Shown: in pieces, positions 35,774 through 45,014 of the stretch
Layout: every line of letters begins with the position of its first letter
Numbering within the stretch: position 1 is the stretch's first letter
Origin: Acidicapsa dinghuensis
GTDB taxonomy: Bacteria; Acidobacteriota; Terriglobia; Terriglobales; Acidobacteriaceae
Length of the DNA: 64,000 nucleotides
NCBI RefSeq assembly: GCF_025685685.1
Contig: NZ_JAGSYH010000002.1
Coordinates: 668,768-732,767, forward strand
Direction: 5' to 3'
Program-made: the position numbers and the translations under genes
Notes under the pieces: generated by a model
The model's input: only the letters and a program-made list of their open reading frames with translations
What the model was told of the DNA's origin: nothing
The model's database searches: none

Positions 35774-38017
35774 ATGCGCAGCTTGTATCGCAAGTTTCTG
35801 CTGTTTTTTGCTTTGGCTCTCACCTCAGCCCCGTTCGCCGGGGCGAGGGTTTGGCCGGTTCCCGTCCCGCCTGAGTTACGCTCGACGCGTTTTACGGTGG
35901 CGGTTGACGGGAAGCCGGTAGACGTAGTGCATGCAGCCGCAAGCTACGACTACGTCAGCATTGAAACCAACTCCGCAATCAAGGTAACGATCACTGCCGC
36001 GCAGCAAGGTTTCTGGGATCGTGGAGTGGATGTGCAGCCGTGGCGGCTTGGATTGCGGCCGACACGCAAAGGGCAGACGATTGAGCTGGAGATCAAGGAT
36101 CCGGTTAAGCTGGCAATCTCGCGGCCGCAGGATTTCCTGAATCATGCGACGATGCTTTTCTTGTTCGTGACCAAGCCTACGGTCGAACCGAAGAAAGCTG
36201 TTACCTCGCTACCCAGCTATCACTACGTTGGGCCCGGAATTCATAAGGGAAGCATCAACCCAAAGAGTGGTGAGACGTGGCTTCTCGCGCCCGGCGCAGT
36301 GGTTCTCGGTAGCCTGAATCTATTTCACGTGCACGATGTCAATGTGCTAGGCCGGGGCGTGATCGTTTATAGCGGACCGCAGAACCCCGCAGACGATGAC
36401 GGGTGGATGCAGAAGCCGGACTGGCACTGCATCGGCGCGCTGGATGCACACAAGATCCACATTGAGGGAGTGACCTGTCTGGTGCGAAGCCGCACATGGT
36501 CAATCCAGATGAAAGACTCAACGGACTTCTCGTACGAGGATCTGCGAGTTATCGGCGGCAACCCCGGAAATGCGAATCAGGATGGAATGGATTGGCTTGG
36601 TGGAGGCAACACAACCGTCAAAGACTCGTTCTTCCGCACGTCGGACGATGTGTTTGCGATCCAGGGAAACTGGGATGGATATGGTCACGACAAGATGATC
36701 CTTCCGGGCCACGATGTGGCCAATATTCTGATCGAGAATTCCGAGCTTTCGACGAGCATCTCAAACATCATGCGCGCAGGATGGCCGGAGAAGATATTCA
36801 ACTCGCATAACGTGACCCTGCGGAACTCCGACGTCATGCATGGAGGAATCGGCTCATGCGGCCCGTCATTTGCACTATTTACTTTTTGGGGTGCGGATGG
36901 AGCAAAGGGCACGCATACCGGCTATACCTTTGAAAATCTTTGGCTCGATGACTGGTACACGCTCTTTCAGATTGAGCAGGAGCAGCCTGGGCTAAGCGGA
37001 TTTACGTTCCGCAACATATGGGCGCTGCAACAACCACCTTTGCTGTCATCGAATCTGAGGGGCCCCATTAAAAATGTGCGCATCGAGAATCTGAAGTTCG
37101 GACAGGGGGTAGTAACGTCGGATACACAGATTCCGTTGCGTGTTTCAGACGGGGCGCAGCAGCCTGTGATTACGCCTGGCGACAAGGACCTTCACGCGTC
37201 ATTTCAGTTTGAGCCTGCGTTCGTTCAGCCAAATACTCCCGTGATATTCAGCGCAGATACGGTCCTGGACAAGCATGCACGCTATACCTGGTATTTCGGC
37301 GACGGAACAACAGCACACGGGCAGCAGGTAAAGCATCGCTATGAGGATGCTCTCGGAACAGAATTAGATGGTACGGCGGCAAACGGGACGGGGCGTTTTC
37401 GTGTGCTGCTGGAAGTCGAGGACAAAAAAGGGAACCAAGATTGGTCAGAGCAAACAGTGGATGTGGTAAGCCACTTACGCGATCCAGGAGCACCGGGATA
37501 TAACAGCAAAACCGCGGCGCCTGGACTTGACTATCAAATCTTTCCGGGAACCTGGCCAGAGTTACCGACTTTTTCAACGCAGACGGCGGTGTTTCGCGGC
37601 GTTGCGTTGACCGTCGGCAAGGCTGACTCTCGTGGCTTTACGCGATATGCGGTGGAATATGGCGGATATCTGCATACACCCACGGATGGAGCATATACCT
37701 TCCATCTGCTGGCGCGAGACGGTGCCCGGCTGAGAATTGACGGACAGGTCGTAGCGGAGACGGGACCACCTTTCAGCGAAGTGTGTGGCTCTTCTGTCAA
37801 CGCCATGCGGTATGACTCAGGCTCAATTGCACTGCGCGAGGGCTATCACGTTGTCCAGCTTGATTCACTGGAGTCCATGAGTCCCGGCGCGCCGAGACTG
37901 ATGTGGAGCGGGCCTGGGTTCGCATTGCAGGAGTTACCGGCCAACGCACTCAGCCATGCGACAGGCAACTCGATTCAGACACGGCTATCAAGCGGAATCA
38001 GCACTTTGCAGCCTTGA
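35774..38017 (+). CDS. Exported multidomain beta-helix glycosidase-like protein (with PKD-like and PA14-like domains)
   Basis: 747 residues from the ATG at 35774; the longer frame overlaps cysE. A signal peptide (about 1-24, ending PFAGA) leads to an N-terminal beta-domain, then a right-handed parallel beta-helix. This contains NQDGMDWLGGGNTTVKDSFF and RTSDDVFAIQ, resembling the NTD/DD acidic pairs of GH28 and GH49 enzymes. The usual GHG motif of GH28 is absent. Near residues 485-560 a PKD-like segment (YTWYFGDGTTAHGQQVKHRY) follows. The last 150 residues contain a PA14-like pattern (GGYLHTPTDGAYTFHLLARD, GARLRIDGQ). A polysaccharide-degrading role is inferred; the substrate is unknown. Confidence 0.75.
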   Translation: MRSLYRKFLLFFALALTSAPFAGARVWPVPVPPELRSTRFTVAVDGKPVDVVHAAASYDYVSIETNSAIKVTITAAQQGFWDRGVDVQPWRLGLRPTRKGQTIELEIKDPVKLAISRPQDFLNHATMLFLFVTKPTVEPKKAVTSLPSYHYVGPGIHKGSINPKSGETWLLAPGAVVLGSLNLFHVHDVNVLGRGVIVYSGPQNPADDDGWMQKPDWHCIGALDAHKIHIEGVTCLVRSRTWSIQMKDSTDFSYEDLRVIGGNPGNANQDGMDWLGGGNTTVKDSFFRTSDDVFAIQGNWDGYGHDKMILPGHDVANILIENSELSTSISNIMRAGWPEKIFNSHNVTLRNSDVMHGGIGSCGPSFALFTFWGADGAKGTHTGYTFENLWLDDWYTLFQIEQEQPGLSGFTFRNIWALQQPPLLSSNLRGPIKNVRIENLKFGQGVVTSDTQIPLRVSDGAQQPVITPGDKDLHASFQFEPAFVQPNTPVIFSADTVLDKHARYTWYFGDGTTAHGQQVKHRYEDALGTELDGTAANGTGRFRVLLEVEDKKGNQDWSEQTVDVVSHLRDPGAPGYNSKTAAPGLDYQIFPGTWPELPTFSTQTAVFRGVALTVGKADSRGFTRYAVEYGGYLHTPTDGAYTFHLLARDGARLRIDGQVVAETGPPFSEVCGSSVNAMRYDSGSIALREGYHVVQLDSLESMSPGAPRLMWSGPGFALQELPANALSHATGNSIQTRLSSGISTLQP

Positions 38018-38283
38018 ACGCACCATTGCTGCTCATGTTCGAAATAGCTCATTAAGCAATGTTCCTGCTTTATTTGGAAAACAAATATCTGTTTTTGCTT
38101 TCCGAGTCAGGAAATAGCCTGAAGAGTTACATTTAGCTGCTGATGCTGATGTTACATACCAAGGCGCCAAGACTCGTTTTGAACAGCCCTTCTTTGCATA
38201 AAACAACGTGGCACTTGCCGCAAGCATCCATGTATCCGTTCGCTTCGTTCATAAAGCGGCGAGGCCTAACAAGGAGAAAAGCA

Positions 38284-38481
38284 ATGACACCAGCAACTAC
38301 GACAACTACAAGCACTCATGATCGCGTCGAGGGCAAGGTTCATGAAGTGAAGGGTGCGATCAAGCAAAAGGTCGCTGACGTCAAAAAGGATCCCAATCTC
38401 CATGATGAGGGAACTGCTGAGCGGATTGATGGAACCATAGAACGGAAAGTGGGCGATATTAAGAAGGTGTTCGATAAATAG
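38284..38481 (+). CDS. CsbD family stress-response protein
   Basis: 65 residues, all polar and helical, from the ATG at 38284 (AAGGAGAA site). The pattern VEGKVHEVKGAIKQKVADVK followed by a matching second half (RIDGTIERKVGDIKKV) is typical of CsbD-like proteins, which accumulate under general stress and whose biochemical role is unknown. A Thr-rich N-terminal tail precedes it. A hairpin terminator follows. Confidence 0.88.
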   Translation: MTPATTTTTSTHDRVEGKVHEVKGAIKQKVADVKKDPNLHDEGTAERIDGTIERKVGDIKKVFDK

Positions 38482-38510
38482 TCGCCATTTAGTTAAAAAT
38501 TCCGATTTAT

Positions 38511-38543
38511 ACAAAGGGGCTGGCTCTGCGCCAGCCCTTTTGC
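38511..38543 (+). terminator. Rho-independent terminator after csbD-like gene
   Basis: A GGCTGGC/GCCAGCC core stem extended by G-C, G-U and A-T pairs, with a TCTGC loop and a run of T (CTTTTGCTTT) on the right. It lies about 30 bases after the CsbD stop. Confidence 0.8.
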
Positions 38544-38619
38544 TTTACGAGGGGCGCGGGCGATACCGCTGAACTACGCTCAAGAGCGCGTCAGAAAAAA
38601 ATCTGCTGGAATCTTAGAG

Positions 38620-38694
38620 TGGTGGCCAGAGACGGGATCGAACCGCCGACGCCGGCCTTTTCAGGGCCGCGCTCTACCACTGAGCTATCTGGCC
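38620..38694 (-). tRNA. tRNA-Phe (anticodon GAA)
   Basis: Complete cloverleaf on the minus strand: acceptor GGCCAGA/TCTGGCC, D-arm AGCTCAGTGGTAGAGC, anticodon stem with loop CTGAAAA (GAA reads UUU/UUC), T-arm GGCGGTTCGATCCCGTC, and encoded CCA at 38620-38622. A possible partial tRNA-like fragment lies about 30-70 bases to the left. Confidence 0.96.
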
Positions 38695-38897
38695 TCAGGG
38701 TGATGGAGGTTGCTCAAATCTGCGCGGAACCGGGGTGGAGCTTCCCGGTTATCGGGACTTCCCATGGTAGGCGGGAGTACAGCGCTTGTGCAGCAACCTG
38801 AAACAGTATAGCAAGAGCCGGGCAAGCAGCCAAACGCGGGAGCTACAACTCTAAGACCTGACGGCTTCGCTAAATCGGATCGGTTCCACAGGGCTGT

Positions 38898-39887
38898 ATG
38901 CTCATCGATGTCATGAGTATGCGGAGATCGGAAAAGGCTGGCTCGCGAAAATCTGCGATCGCAGGACTGCTGTCTTTAAGTTTTCTGATGGCCCTGGGTC
39001 CGCTGCGGCGGGATCTGCTGCCCAATCTGACCGCAGCGCATGGCTTATCGGAAAATGCCAATCAGGCTGTCGTGCTGTCGCTTGTTGCTGTGACGACGTC
39101 TGTATTCGCGGGTTTACGGCGCATCCGTTGGCCGCGTGGGACAAATCTGCTTGAGTGTGGACTGATTGGACTTGGGCTATTTGTAGCGCCATCTCTGGCG
39201 CGAGCGATGCCGGAGCCAGTTCCTGCACTCACCGCCGTGGCACTGCTTGCTCTGGCGACGGTGTTCGCAGCCGTACTGGAGCCATATCTAAGGCGGTTCG
39301 AAGCACAGCCGAGTGGGCGTATTCTGCCGGCGATGGCGTGCGTTGGAGGAATGTTCCTGATCTTTCCGATAGCGACGCCGCGAACATTCGCGGCAGCCGA
39401 AGCGTGGATTGTCACCATCGTGGCTGCGGCGTGCCTGGCAGCGACGAATTGCGCAGGCGTGGCGCTGCTGCGGAAATCGGTGAATGAGAAAGCTCCAACA
39501 CTGGCTGTTGCTCCCGCGCTGGCTGTCGCTGCGGGAACGGGCGCGATGGCGTTTGTTCTTCTGGCGATATTTCGCGGAAATGCTCTGCAACGTCCACTGG
39601 AGTGGAGCGACATTGGAGTGAGTCTAGTCTGGCCGGTAATTGTTGATTTGCCTGCGATTTTTCTGCTCTTCTGGCTGATGCAGCGAATGGCAGCGGCGCA
39701 GATGACTTTGCGATTCGTGATGTGGCCATTGATGGCTGTGGTTATTGAAGCGCTCGTGTTGGCCCAACGCTTGACTCTGCAGACCTGGACTGGCCTGGCG
39801 CTTGTCACCGCAGGTTCATGGTGGGCACTGCGGAACCGTGTACCGTCGGTCGATTCGCAGGGGCTGTTCTCTACAGACGAGCCATGA
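38898..39887 (+). CDS. DMT/EamA-like multi-pass transporter
   Basis: 329 residues with about ten hydrophobic segments, e.g. AIAGLLSLSFLMALGPL, NQAVVLSLVAVTTSVFAGL and VWPVIVDLPAIFLLFWLMQR. The pattern of two five-helix halves fits the drug/metabolite transporter superfamily. A C-terminal helix with WTGLALVTAGSWWALRNRV is typical of EamA members. The start is unclear; ATGs at codons 6 and 8 are alternatives. Substrate unknown. Confidence 0.65.
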   Translation: MLIDVMSMRRSEKAGSRKSAIAGLLSLSFLMALGPLRRDLLPNLTAAHGLSENANQAVVLSLVAVTTSVFAGLRRIRWPRGTNLLECGLIGLGLFVAPSLARAMPEPVPALTAVALLALATVFAAVLEPYLRRFEAQPSGRILPAMACVGGMFLIFPIATPRTFAAAEAWIVTIVAAACLAATNCAGVALLRKSVNEKAPTLAVAPALAVAAGTGAMAFVLLAIFRGNALQRPLEWSDIGVSLVWPVIVDLPAIFLLFWLMQRMAAAQMTLRFVMWPLMAVVIEALVLAQRLTLQTWTGLALVTAGSWWALRNRVPSVDSQGLFSTDEP

Positions 39888-40000
39888 GAACCGCTCTGAA
39901 ATCGATCCCCGAATATTCTGGCTTCATGTCTGCTTGTTACGGCTTACTCATGATCTTCCGTTACACTTACTTTCATTCCTTTGACTTGATGTGAGGCTCT

Positions 40001-41578
40001 ATGCGCAATTTCCTATATCGATCGAGCGTGCTGATTGTTACTACTGCAGGATTGCTTTGTGGATGGCAAGGCACTGTCTCAGCGCAGGCCGTAAGAGACA
40101 TTGGTCAGGCGCGGGTAGAGCGGGCCTTTGAGGCTGCCAAGAAGCAGGGACCGCTGGCGTTGCGCGACTTTCTCGTGAACATGCCAAAGGGAGCCGATCT
40201 GCATGTGCATCTGAGCGGCGCGGTCTATGCCGAGAGCTGGATTCGTGCGGCAGGCGAGGATGGGCTATGCATCGACGAGAAGGGATTGAAATTCGCAAAG
40301 CCTGATACGGATGGATGCTCGAAGATCTCTGGTGAAATCGCAGCTTCAGACATGCTGACGCATATGCAGGTTCCGGCCAATCAGGATCTGTATGACAAGC
40401 TGATCGATGCGTTTTCGATGCGCAGCTATGTGCCGTATGCGGGATGGAGCGGACACGATCAGTTCTTCGCAACCTTTGCGCATTTTGGGGGCACGGACAA
40501 AAAACATACGGGCGAATGGGTGGATGAGGTAGCAACCCGCGCAGCCGCGCAGAATGAGCAGTATATGGAGTTGATGGATACTCCGCCATTTCAGCATGCA
40601 ACGGCGATTGCCAAGCAGATTGGATGGGACGCGAACTTTGCCGAGTACCGCCAGAAGCTACTGGATGCGGGACTCGATCAGGAATTGGATGCGGCGAAGG
40701 AGCGCGTGGAGTCGGCGCTGGAGTTGCGCAACCAGCTTGAACACTGCGGACAGCCGGATGCAGCACCCGCGTGCAAGGTTGAAGTGCGATTCATTTACCA
40801 GATACTGCGCGGCAATCCGCGGGAGCAGGTCTTTGCGCAGACGCTATTGGGGTTTGAAACGATCTCGAAGGTATCGGAGTTTGTGGGCATCAACTTTGTG
40901 CAGCCTGAAGACGGATATCTCTCGATGACCGACTACACGCTGCAGATGAAGATGCTGGATTATTTGCACTCTGTATATCCGAAGGTGCATATCTCGCTGC
41001 ACGCAGGTGAGCTTGCTCCGGGGGTGGTGCCGCCGGAGGGGCTGCGCTTTCATATACGGCAGGCGGTGGAAATTGGCCATGCGGAGCGCATCGGGCATGG
41101 AGTGGATGTGATGTACGAGGACCGTCCGCAGGAGTTGCTGAAAGAGATGGCTCAGAAGCACATCATGGTGGAGATAAACCTAACGTCCAATGAAGGCATT
41201 CTCGGCATCAAGGGCGTGGATCATCCGCTTCCCCTCTACCGCAAGGTCGGAGTGCCGATGGCTCTGTCGACGGATGATGAGGGTGTTTCACGTATCGATC
41301 TGACGCATGAGTATGTGAAGGCTGTCGAGGACTTCAACCTTAGCTATGCAGAGCTGAAGCAGATGGCGCGTACGGGGATGGAGCACGATTTTTTGCCTGG
41401 GAAGAGCCTCTGGGCGAAAGAAGATGTATTTGGTGCTCCGGTAAGTGAATGCGCAGGACAGCCGCTGGGGGGCGAGAAGCCGACGGCGAAGTGCACGGCA
41501 TTTCTGGGAGCAAATGAAAAAGCAGCAGCACAATGGGAGCAGGAGCGACGGTTTCGGGTGTTTGAGGCGAAGTGGTAG
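40001..41578 (+). CDS. Exported adenosine deaminase (ADGF-like)
   Basis: 525 residues with a signal peptide (about 1-29, ending TVSAQ). The metal and base-binding motifs of adenosine deaminase are complete: DLHVHLSGA near 66, SLHAGE (Glu as proton donor), GHAERIGHGVD and STDDEGVSRI. The length and the extra N-terminal region resemble the secreted ADGF/CECR1-type enzymes. It would convert extracellular adenosine to inosine for purine salvage. The next gene starts 45 bases later and may be co-transcribed. Confidence 0.92.
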   Translation: MRNFLYRSSVLIVTTAGLLCGWQGTVSAQAVRDIGQARVERAFEAAKKQGPLALRDFLVNMPKGADLHVHLSGAVYAESWIRAAGEDGLCIDEKGLKFAKPDTDGCSKISGEIAASDMLTHMQVPANQDLYDKLIDAFSMRSYVPYAGWSGHDQFFATFAHFGGTDKKHTGEWVDEVATRAAAQNEQYMELMDTPPFQHATAIAKQIGWDANFAEYRQKLLDAGLDQELDAAKERVESALELRNQLEHCGQPDAAPACKVEVRFIYQILRGNPREQVFAQTLLGFETISKVSEFVGINFVQPEDGYLSMTDYTLQMKMLDYLHSVYPKVHISLHAGELAPGVVPPEGLRFHIRQAVEIGHAERIGHGVDVMYEDRPQELLKEMAQKHIMVEINLTSNEGILGIKGVDHPLPLYRKVGVPMALSTDDEGVSRIDLTHEYVKAVEDFNLSYAELKQMARTGMEHDFLPGKSLWAKEDVFGAPVSECAGQPLGGEKPTAKCTAFLGANEKAAAQWEQERRFRVFEAKW

Positions 41579-41622
41579 CCGGATTCGTCCGGTAGCATGA
41601 GCGAGGAGAGTCCTGCGTACCC

Positions 41623-42924
41623 GTGCGAATCGTTCTTTCGAACATAGGCACCTTCGGCGACATCAATCCACTGATCGCAATCGCGCTGGAACTAAAACGG
41701 CGCGGGCATGAGCCGGTGATGGCGGTGCCGGGGGTCTATGGACCGAAGATCCTTCCGCTTGGCCTGGAGTTCCGGGCGATCCGACCTGACCTTGACCCCG
41801 CAAATACTCTATTGGCGGAGATGGTGTATGACGTACGCAAGGGGACGGAACGGGGCTTAAGGGAATTCTTGTTTCCTGCGTTGCGGCACACCTATGACGA
41901 CCTGCTGGGAGCCGCTTTGAACCCAGTACGGGCGGACTTGCTGCTGTTCGGCGAACTGAACTACGCCGGGCCGATTGTGGCGGAGATCACTGGAATTCCG
42001 TGGGCGAGCTATGTGCTGGCGCCGCTGTCCTTTTTTTCCGCCTATGATCCGCCGGTGCTGCCAATGTATCCAAGGCTGGCGCGGGCCGATAAAGCTGTGC
42101 CGGGAATGGGGCATGCGATCAGGCGGCTGGCGCGGCTGGTGAGCCGGAAGTGGCCGGAGCCGATTTACGAGTTGCGGCGCGAGCTGGGTCTGCCACGGGG
42201 ACGGAATCCTCTGTTCGTTGCGAAGCACTCGCCGAATATGGTGCTGGCGCTGTTTTCGCGAGTGTTGGGGCATGAGCAGCCGGACTGGCCCGAGAACACC
42301 CTGATTGCGGGATTCTGTTTTTACGACGCGGATGCTGGAAACACGGCGTTGCCGGAGCACCTAGAGAAGTTCCTTGCGGCTGGACCCGCGCCGCTGGTGT
42401 TCACGCTGGGATCTGCTGCGGTTCTGGCTGCCGGACGGTTTTACGAGGTGGGAGCCAGGGCTGCACAGCGGCTTGGGATGCGCGCGGTGCTGCTGATCGG
42501 CTCGGACGAGCGGAACCGGCCCAAGCACGCTCTGCCGGAATCGATCTGCGTGGCGGAATATGCGCCTTATTCTGCTCTGTTTTCACGGGCGGCGGCAGTG
42601 ATCCACCAGGGTGGGGTTGGGACGACGGCGCAATGCCTGCGGGCTGGAAAGCCGATGCTGATCATGCCGTATAGTCACGATCAGCCGGATAACGCGCGCC
42701 GGATGCGACGCTTGAAGGTCGCGCGAATCATCCGGCGGCAGGACTTTACGCCGCGCCGAGTGGTTCGGAAATTGAAGATATTGCTGGACGAGCCCGTTTA
42801 CCAGCGCCGTGCGGCCCAGGTAGGCCAACGAATTGCCACCGAGAACGGCGTGGTGACAGCGTGTGACGCGCTTGAAGATCTGCTGCGTAGAAAGACACTG
42901 CTGTCCGGCAATGCGGACACCTGA
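41623..42924 (+). CDS. UGT-type glycosyltransferase (GT1)
   Basis: 433 residues from a GTG at 41623 (GAGGAG site). GT-B fold: N-terminal SNIGTFGDINPLIAIALELK matches the acceptor half of macrolide/rhamnosyltransferase-like enzymes. The donor signature is AAVIHQGGVGTTAQCLRAGK, then PMLIMPYSHDQPDNARR (UGT/MGT motif). Similar bacterial enzymes glycosylate lipids, sterols or secondary metabolites; the acceptor is not predictable. Confidence 0.88.
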   Translation: MRIVLSNIGTFGDINPLIAIALELKRRGHEPVMAVPGVYGPKILPLGLEFRAIRPDLDPANTLLAEMVYDVRKGTERGLREFLFPALRHTYDDLLGAALNPVRADLLLFGELNYAGPIVAEITGIPWASYVLAPLSFFSAYDPPVLPMYPRLARADKAVPGMGHAIRRLARLVSRKWPEPIYELRRELGLPRGRNPLFVAKHSPNMVLALFSRVLGHEQPDWPENTLIAGFCFYDADAGNTALPEHLEKFLAAGPAPLVFTLGSAAVLAAGRFYEVGARAAQRLGMRAVLLIGSDERNRPKHALPESICVAEYAPYSALFSRAAAVIHQGGVGTTAQCLRAGKPMLIMPYSHDQPDNARRMRRLKVARIIRRQDFTPRRVVRKLKILLDEPVYQRRAAQVGQRIATENGVVTACDALEDLLRRKTLLSGNADT

Positions 42925-43033
42925 GAAGTGCTTTCAAAACGGGACAGATAAGGTCTAAGAGACCGGAGGATGCAGACAACACGCTGTGGCCCGCCGGTTT
43001 GCCGTGAGAAACCGCTCAGGAGCACCATAGAGC

Positions 43034-43065
43034 AAAAGGGTGAAGCACAGAGACCTCACCCTTTT
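43034..43065 (-). terminator. Terminator of the cold-shock gene
   Basis: A 10-bp stem (AAAAGGGTGA 43034-43043 with TCACCCTTTT 43056-43065) and a 12-base loop, about 40 bases downstream of the cspA-like stop on the minus strand. The A/T end of the stem supplies a short T-run. Confidence 0.75.
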
Positions 43066-43103
43066 GGATACTTCTTGGCAGATTCCGCCAGGAATGCCTG
43101 GGA

Positions 43104-43304
43104 CTAGAGCGGCTGAACGTCAGCAGCTTGCCAGCCCTTGGGACCCTTCACTACGTTGAACTGAACGGCCTGACCTTCTTGCAAGCTCTTGAAACCATTC
43201 GAGTTGATTGCCGAGTAATGCACGAAGACATCCTCGCCGTTCTGACGCGAGATGAAGCCGAAGCCCTTCGCGTCATTGAACCACTTCACAGTACCTTGTT
43301 CCAT
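43104..43304 (-). CDS. cspA: Cold-shock protein (CspA family)
   Basis: 66 residues, the OB-fold RNA/ssDNA chaperone. RNP1 is KGFGFIS and RNP2 is [16 protein letters not shown] is the usual start. It ends in QAADVQPL. The 220 bases upstream, up to the divergent decarboxylase gene, leave room for the long 5' leader that thermoregulates many csp mRNAs, but no structure is asserted. Its own terminator follows. Confidence 0.97.
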   Translation of the reverse strand: MEQGTVKWFNDAKGFGFISRQNGEDVFVHYSAINSNGFKSLQEGQAVQFNVVKGPKGWQAADVQPL

Positions 43305-43527
43305 TTTGTTTCGTATTTCCTGAACTTTGAATTGCGCTGGAGTGAAACGGAGCGACCACTGGCAGAATCTTGCTCGGGTTTGGGCGAGTACTGCTCACGC
43401 CCGGTTCGGATCTAACGCTGAGGTCATCTTAGCATTGAACCGAAAATACCGGTAAGAAATTCTGCAACCGTTACTAACGGAATCGTTTTAGAACCAAGGC
43501 GATAGATCATGGTATGGTTTCCATCGT

Positions 43528-44931
43528 ATGCCTTCGGCGCTCGATCCCGATTCTCTTTTGAGGCTCCTGGAGTCACCCCTCCACCGGCTTGACCAACAAT
43601 TTGAGGAGCTTCCGGACGCAGTTTCTCCAGCGAATGAGCCCGCCGTGCAGAATGCAATGGCGAGTGTTCTGGAAGAGGTCGCCACGCGCATGGGCGATAA
43701 CTATCCCTACTTCCATCCGCTCTATGCCGGGCAGATGTTGAAACCTCCGCATCCGGTGGCGCGCGCAGCCTACATGCTGGCGATGGCCATCAATCCGAAT
43801 AACCATGCACGTGATGGCGGACGCGCCAGTTCGGAGATGGAAATTGAGGCGGTTGCCGAGATCGCGCGGATGTTCGGATGGGGTGAGCGCGGATTTCTGG
43901 GGCATCTGACTTCGAGTGGGACCTTCGCCAACCTGGAGGCTCTGTGGGTTGCCGGTCAGCTTGCGCCCGGAAAGCGGATTGTGGCGCAGGAGAATGCCCA
44001 TTACACGCACAGCCGTATCAGTGCGGTGCTGCACCTTCCCTTCTCCAAAATTGCAGCCGACCGGCAAGGGCACATGGATCTAAATGCACTTGAGAATGAA
44101 CTACGGCGCGGAGATGTGGGCACGGTGGTCGTTACGATGGGCACTACAGCGCTTGGAACGGTCGATCCACTGCCAGAGATTCTTGCGCTGCGGGATCGAT
44201 ATGGCTTCCGGGTACATCTGGACGCTGCCTATGGCGGTTATTTCCGACTGATCGCGGAGAATCTATCTCCTTCGGTACGAGCGGCTTACGAAGCGATGGG
44301 ACACGCCGATTCGATAGTGGTCGATCCTCATAAACACGGACTGCAACCATATGGATGCGGCTGCGTGCTGTTTCGCGATCCTGCGGTTGGACTGCTCTAC
44401 AAGCATGATTCTCCATATACATACTTCACATCCAATGAGTTACATCTAGGCGAGATCAGCCTGGAGTGCTCGCGGGCCGGCGCGGCCGCAGTGGCATTGT
44501 GGGCGACGCAAAGGCTGCTGCAGCTAGTGCCAGATGGCGAGTTTGCACGCGGTCTGACAGACGGGCGCAAAGCAGCCCTCGAGCTTGACCGGAGATTGCG
44601 GGAAGACGGGCGATTTGACCCATTCCCCATTCCTCCGGAATTGGATATTGTGGTCTGGCGGGTTCAGTCCGGCTCGGCCGAAGTGAGCTCAAAGCATGCT
44701 CAGGGAATTTTCGATGAGGCAGCCAAGCTGAATCTGCATTTGGCGCTAGTACAATTGCCCGGAGCGATGTTTAACGGAACCGTGTCCCCGGCGGCAAGCG
44801 AGCTGGCTGGTTCGCATGTTACCTGTTTGCGCTCGGTTTTGATGAAACCCGAGCATCGTGAGTGGCTTGAAGAAATTTGGCAACGGTTGGATGCAGCGGC
44901 GCATCGCATCCTTGACTCAACCGGGGTCTGA
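43528..44931 (+). CDS. PLP-dependent amino-acid decarboxylase
   Basis: 467 residues of the group II (glutamate/aromatic-amino-acid) decarboxylase family. Lys269 in DPHKHGLQPYG binds PLP, Asp232 in HLDAAYGG contacts the pyridine nitrogen, and GHLTSSGTFANLEALW is the phosphate loop. It is close to tyrosine/aspartate decarboxylase-like bacterial proteins; the substrate cannot be fixed. It sits directly upstream of the galactose genes with a repeat-hairpin spacer, but a metabolic link is not obvious. Confidence 0.9.
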   Translation: MPSALDPDSLLRLLESPLHRLDQQFEELPDAVSPANEPAVQNAMASVLEEVATRMGDNYPYFHPLYAGQMLKPPHPVARAAYMLAMAINPNNHARDGGRASSEMEIEAVAEIARMFGWGERGFLGHLTSSGTFANLEALWVAGQLAPGKRIVAQENAHYTHSRISAVLHLPFSKIAADRQGHMDLNALENELRRGDVGTVVVTMGTTALGTVDPLPEILALRDRYGFRVHLDAAYGGYFRLIAENLSPSVRAAYEAMGHADSIVVDPHKHGLQPYGCGCVLFRDPAVGLLYKHDSPYTYFTSNELHLGEISLECSRAGAAAVALWATQRLLQLVPDGEFARGLTDGRKAALELDRRLREDGRFDPFPIPPELDIVVWRVQSGSAEVSSKHAQGIFDEAAKLNLHLALVQLPGAMFNGTVSPAASELAGSHVTCLRSVLMKPEHREWLEEIWQRLDAAAHRILDSTGV

Positions 44932-44999
44932 AGACTGAACTGGAGTCTGAACCCGACTCATTGGAGTCTAAATCCAGACTCAACCGGGTCTGAACCCAG
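44914..44999. repeat. Imperfect GACTCA/GTCTGAACCC repeats forming small hairpins
   Basis: Four imperfect units of about 20-22 bases built from GACTCAACCGGGTCTGAA-type sequence, beginning inside the decarboxylase 3' end. Within them, GAGTC-N7-GACTC (44943-44959) and GAGTCT-N6-AGACTC (44964-44981) form two adjacent hairpins. It may shape mRNA decay or termination. Confidence 0.6.
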
Positions 45000-45014
45000 G
45001 CAGGGGATGTAAGC

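Noticed and set aside
38545-38590. Fragment resembling the 5' half of a tRNA (GAGCGTAGTTCAGCGGTA-like on the minus strand)
   Set aside because: No acceptor partner, anticodon arm or T-arm can be built; treated as a possible remnant only, not a gene.
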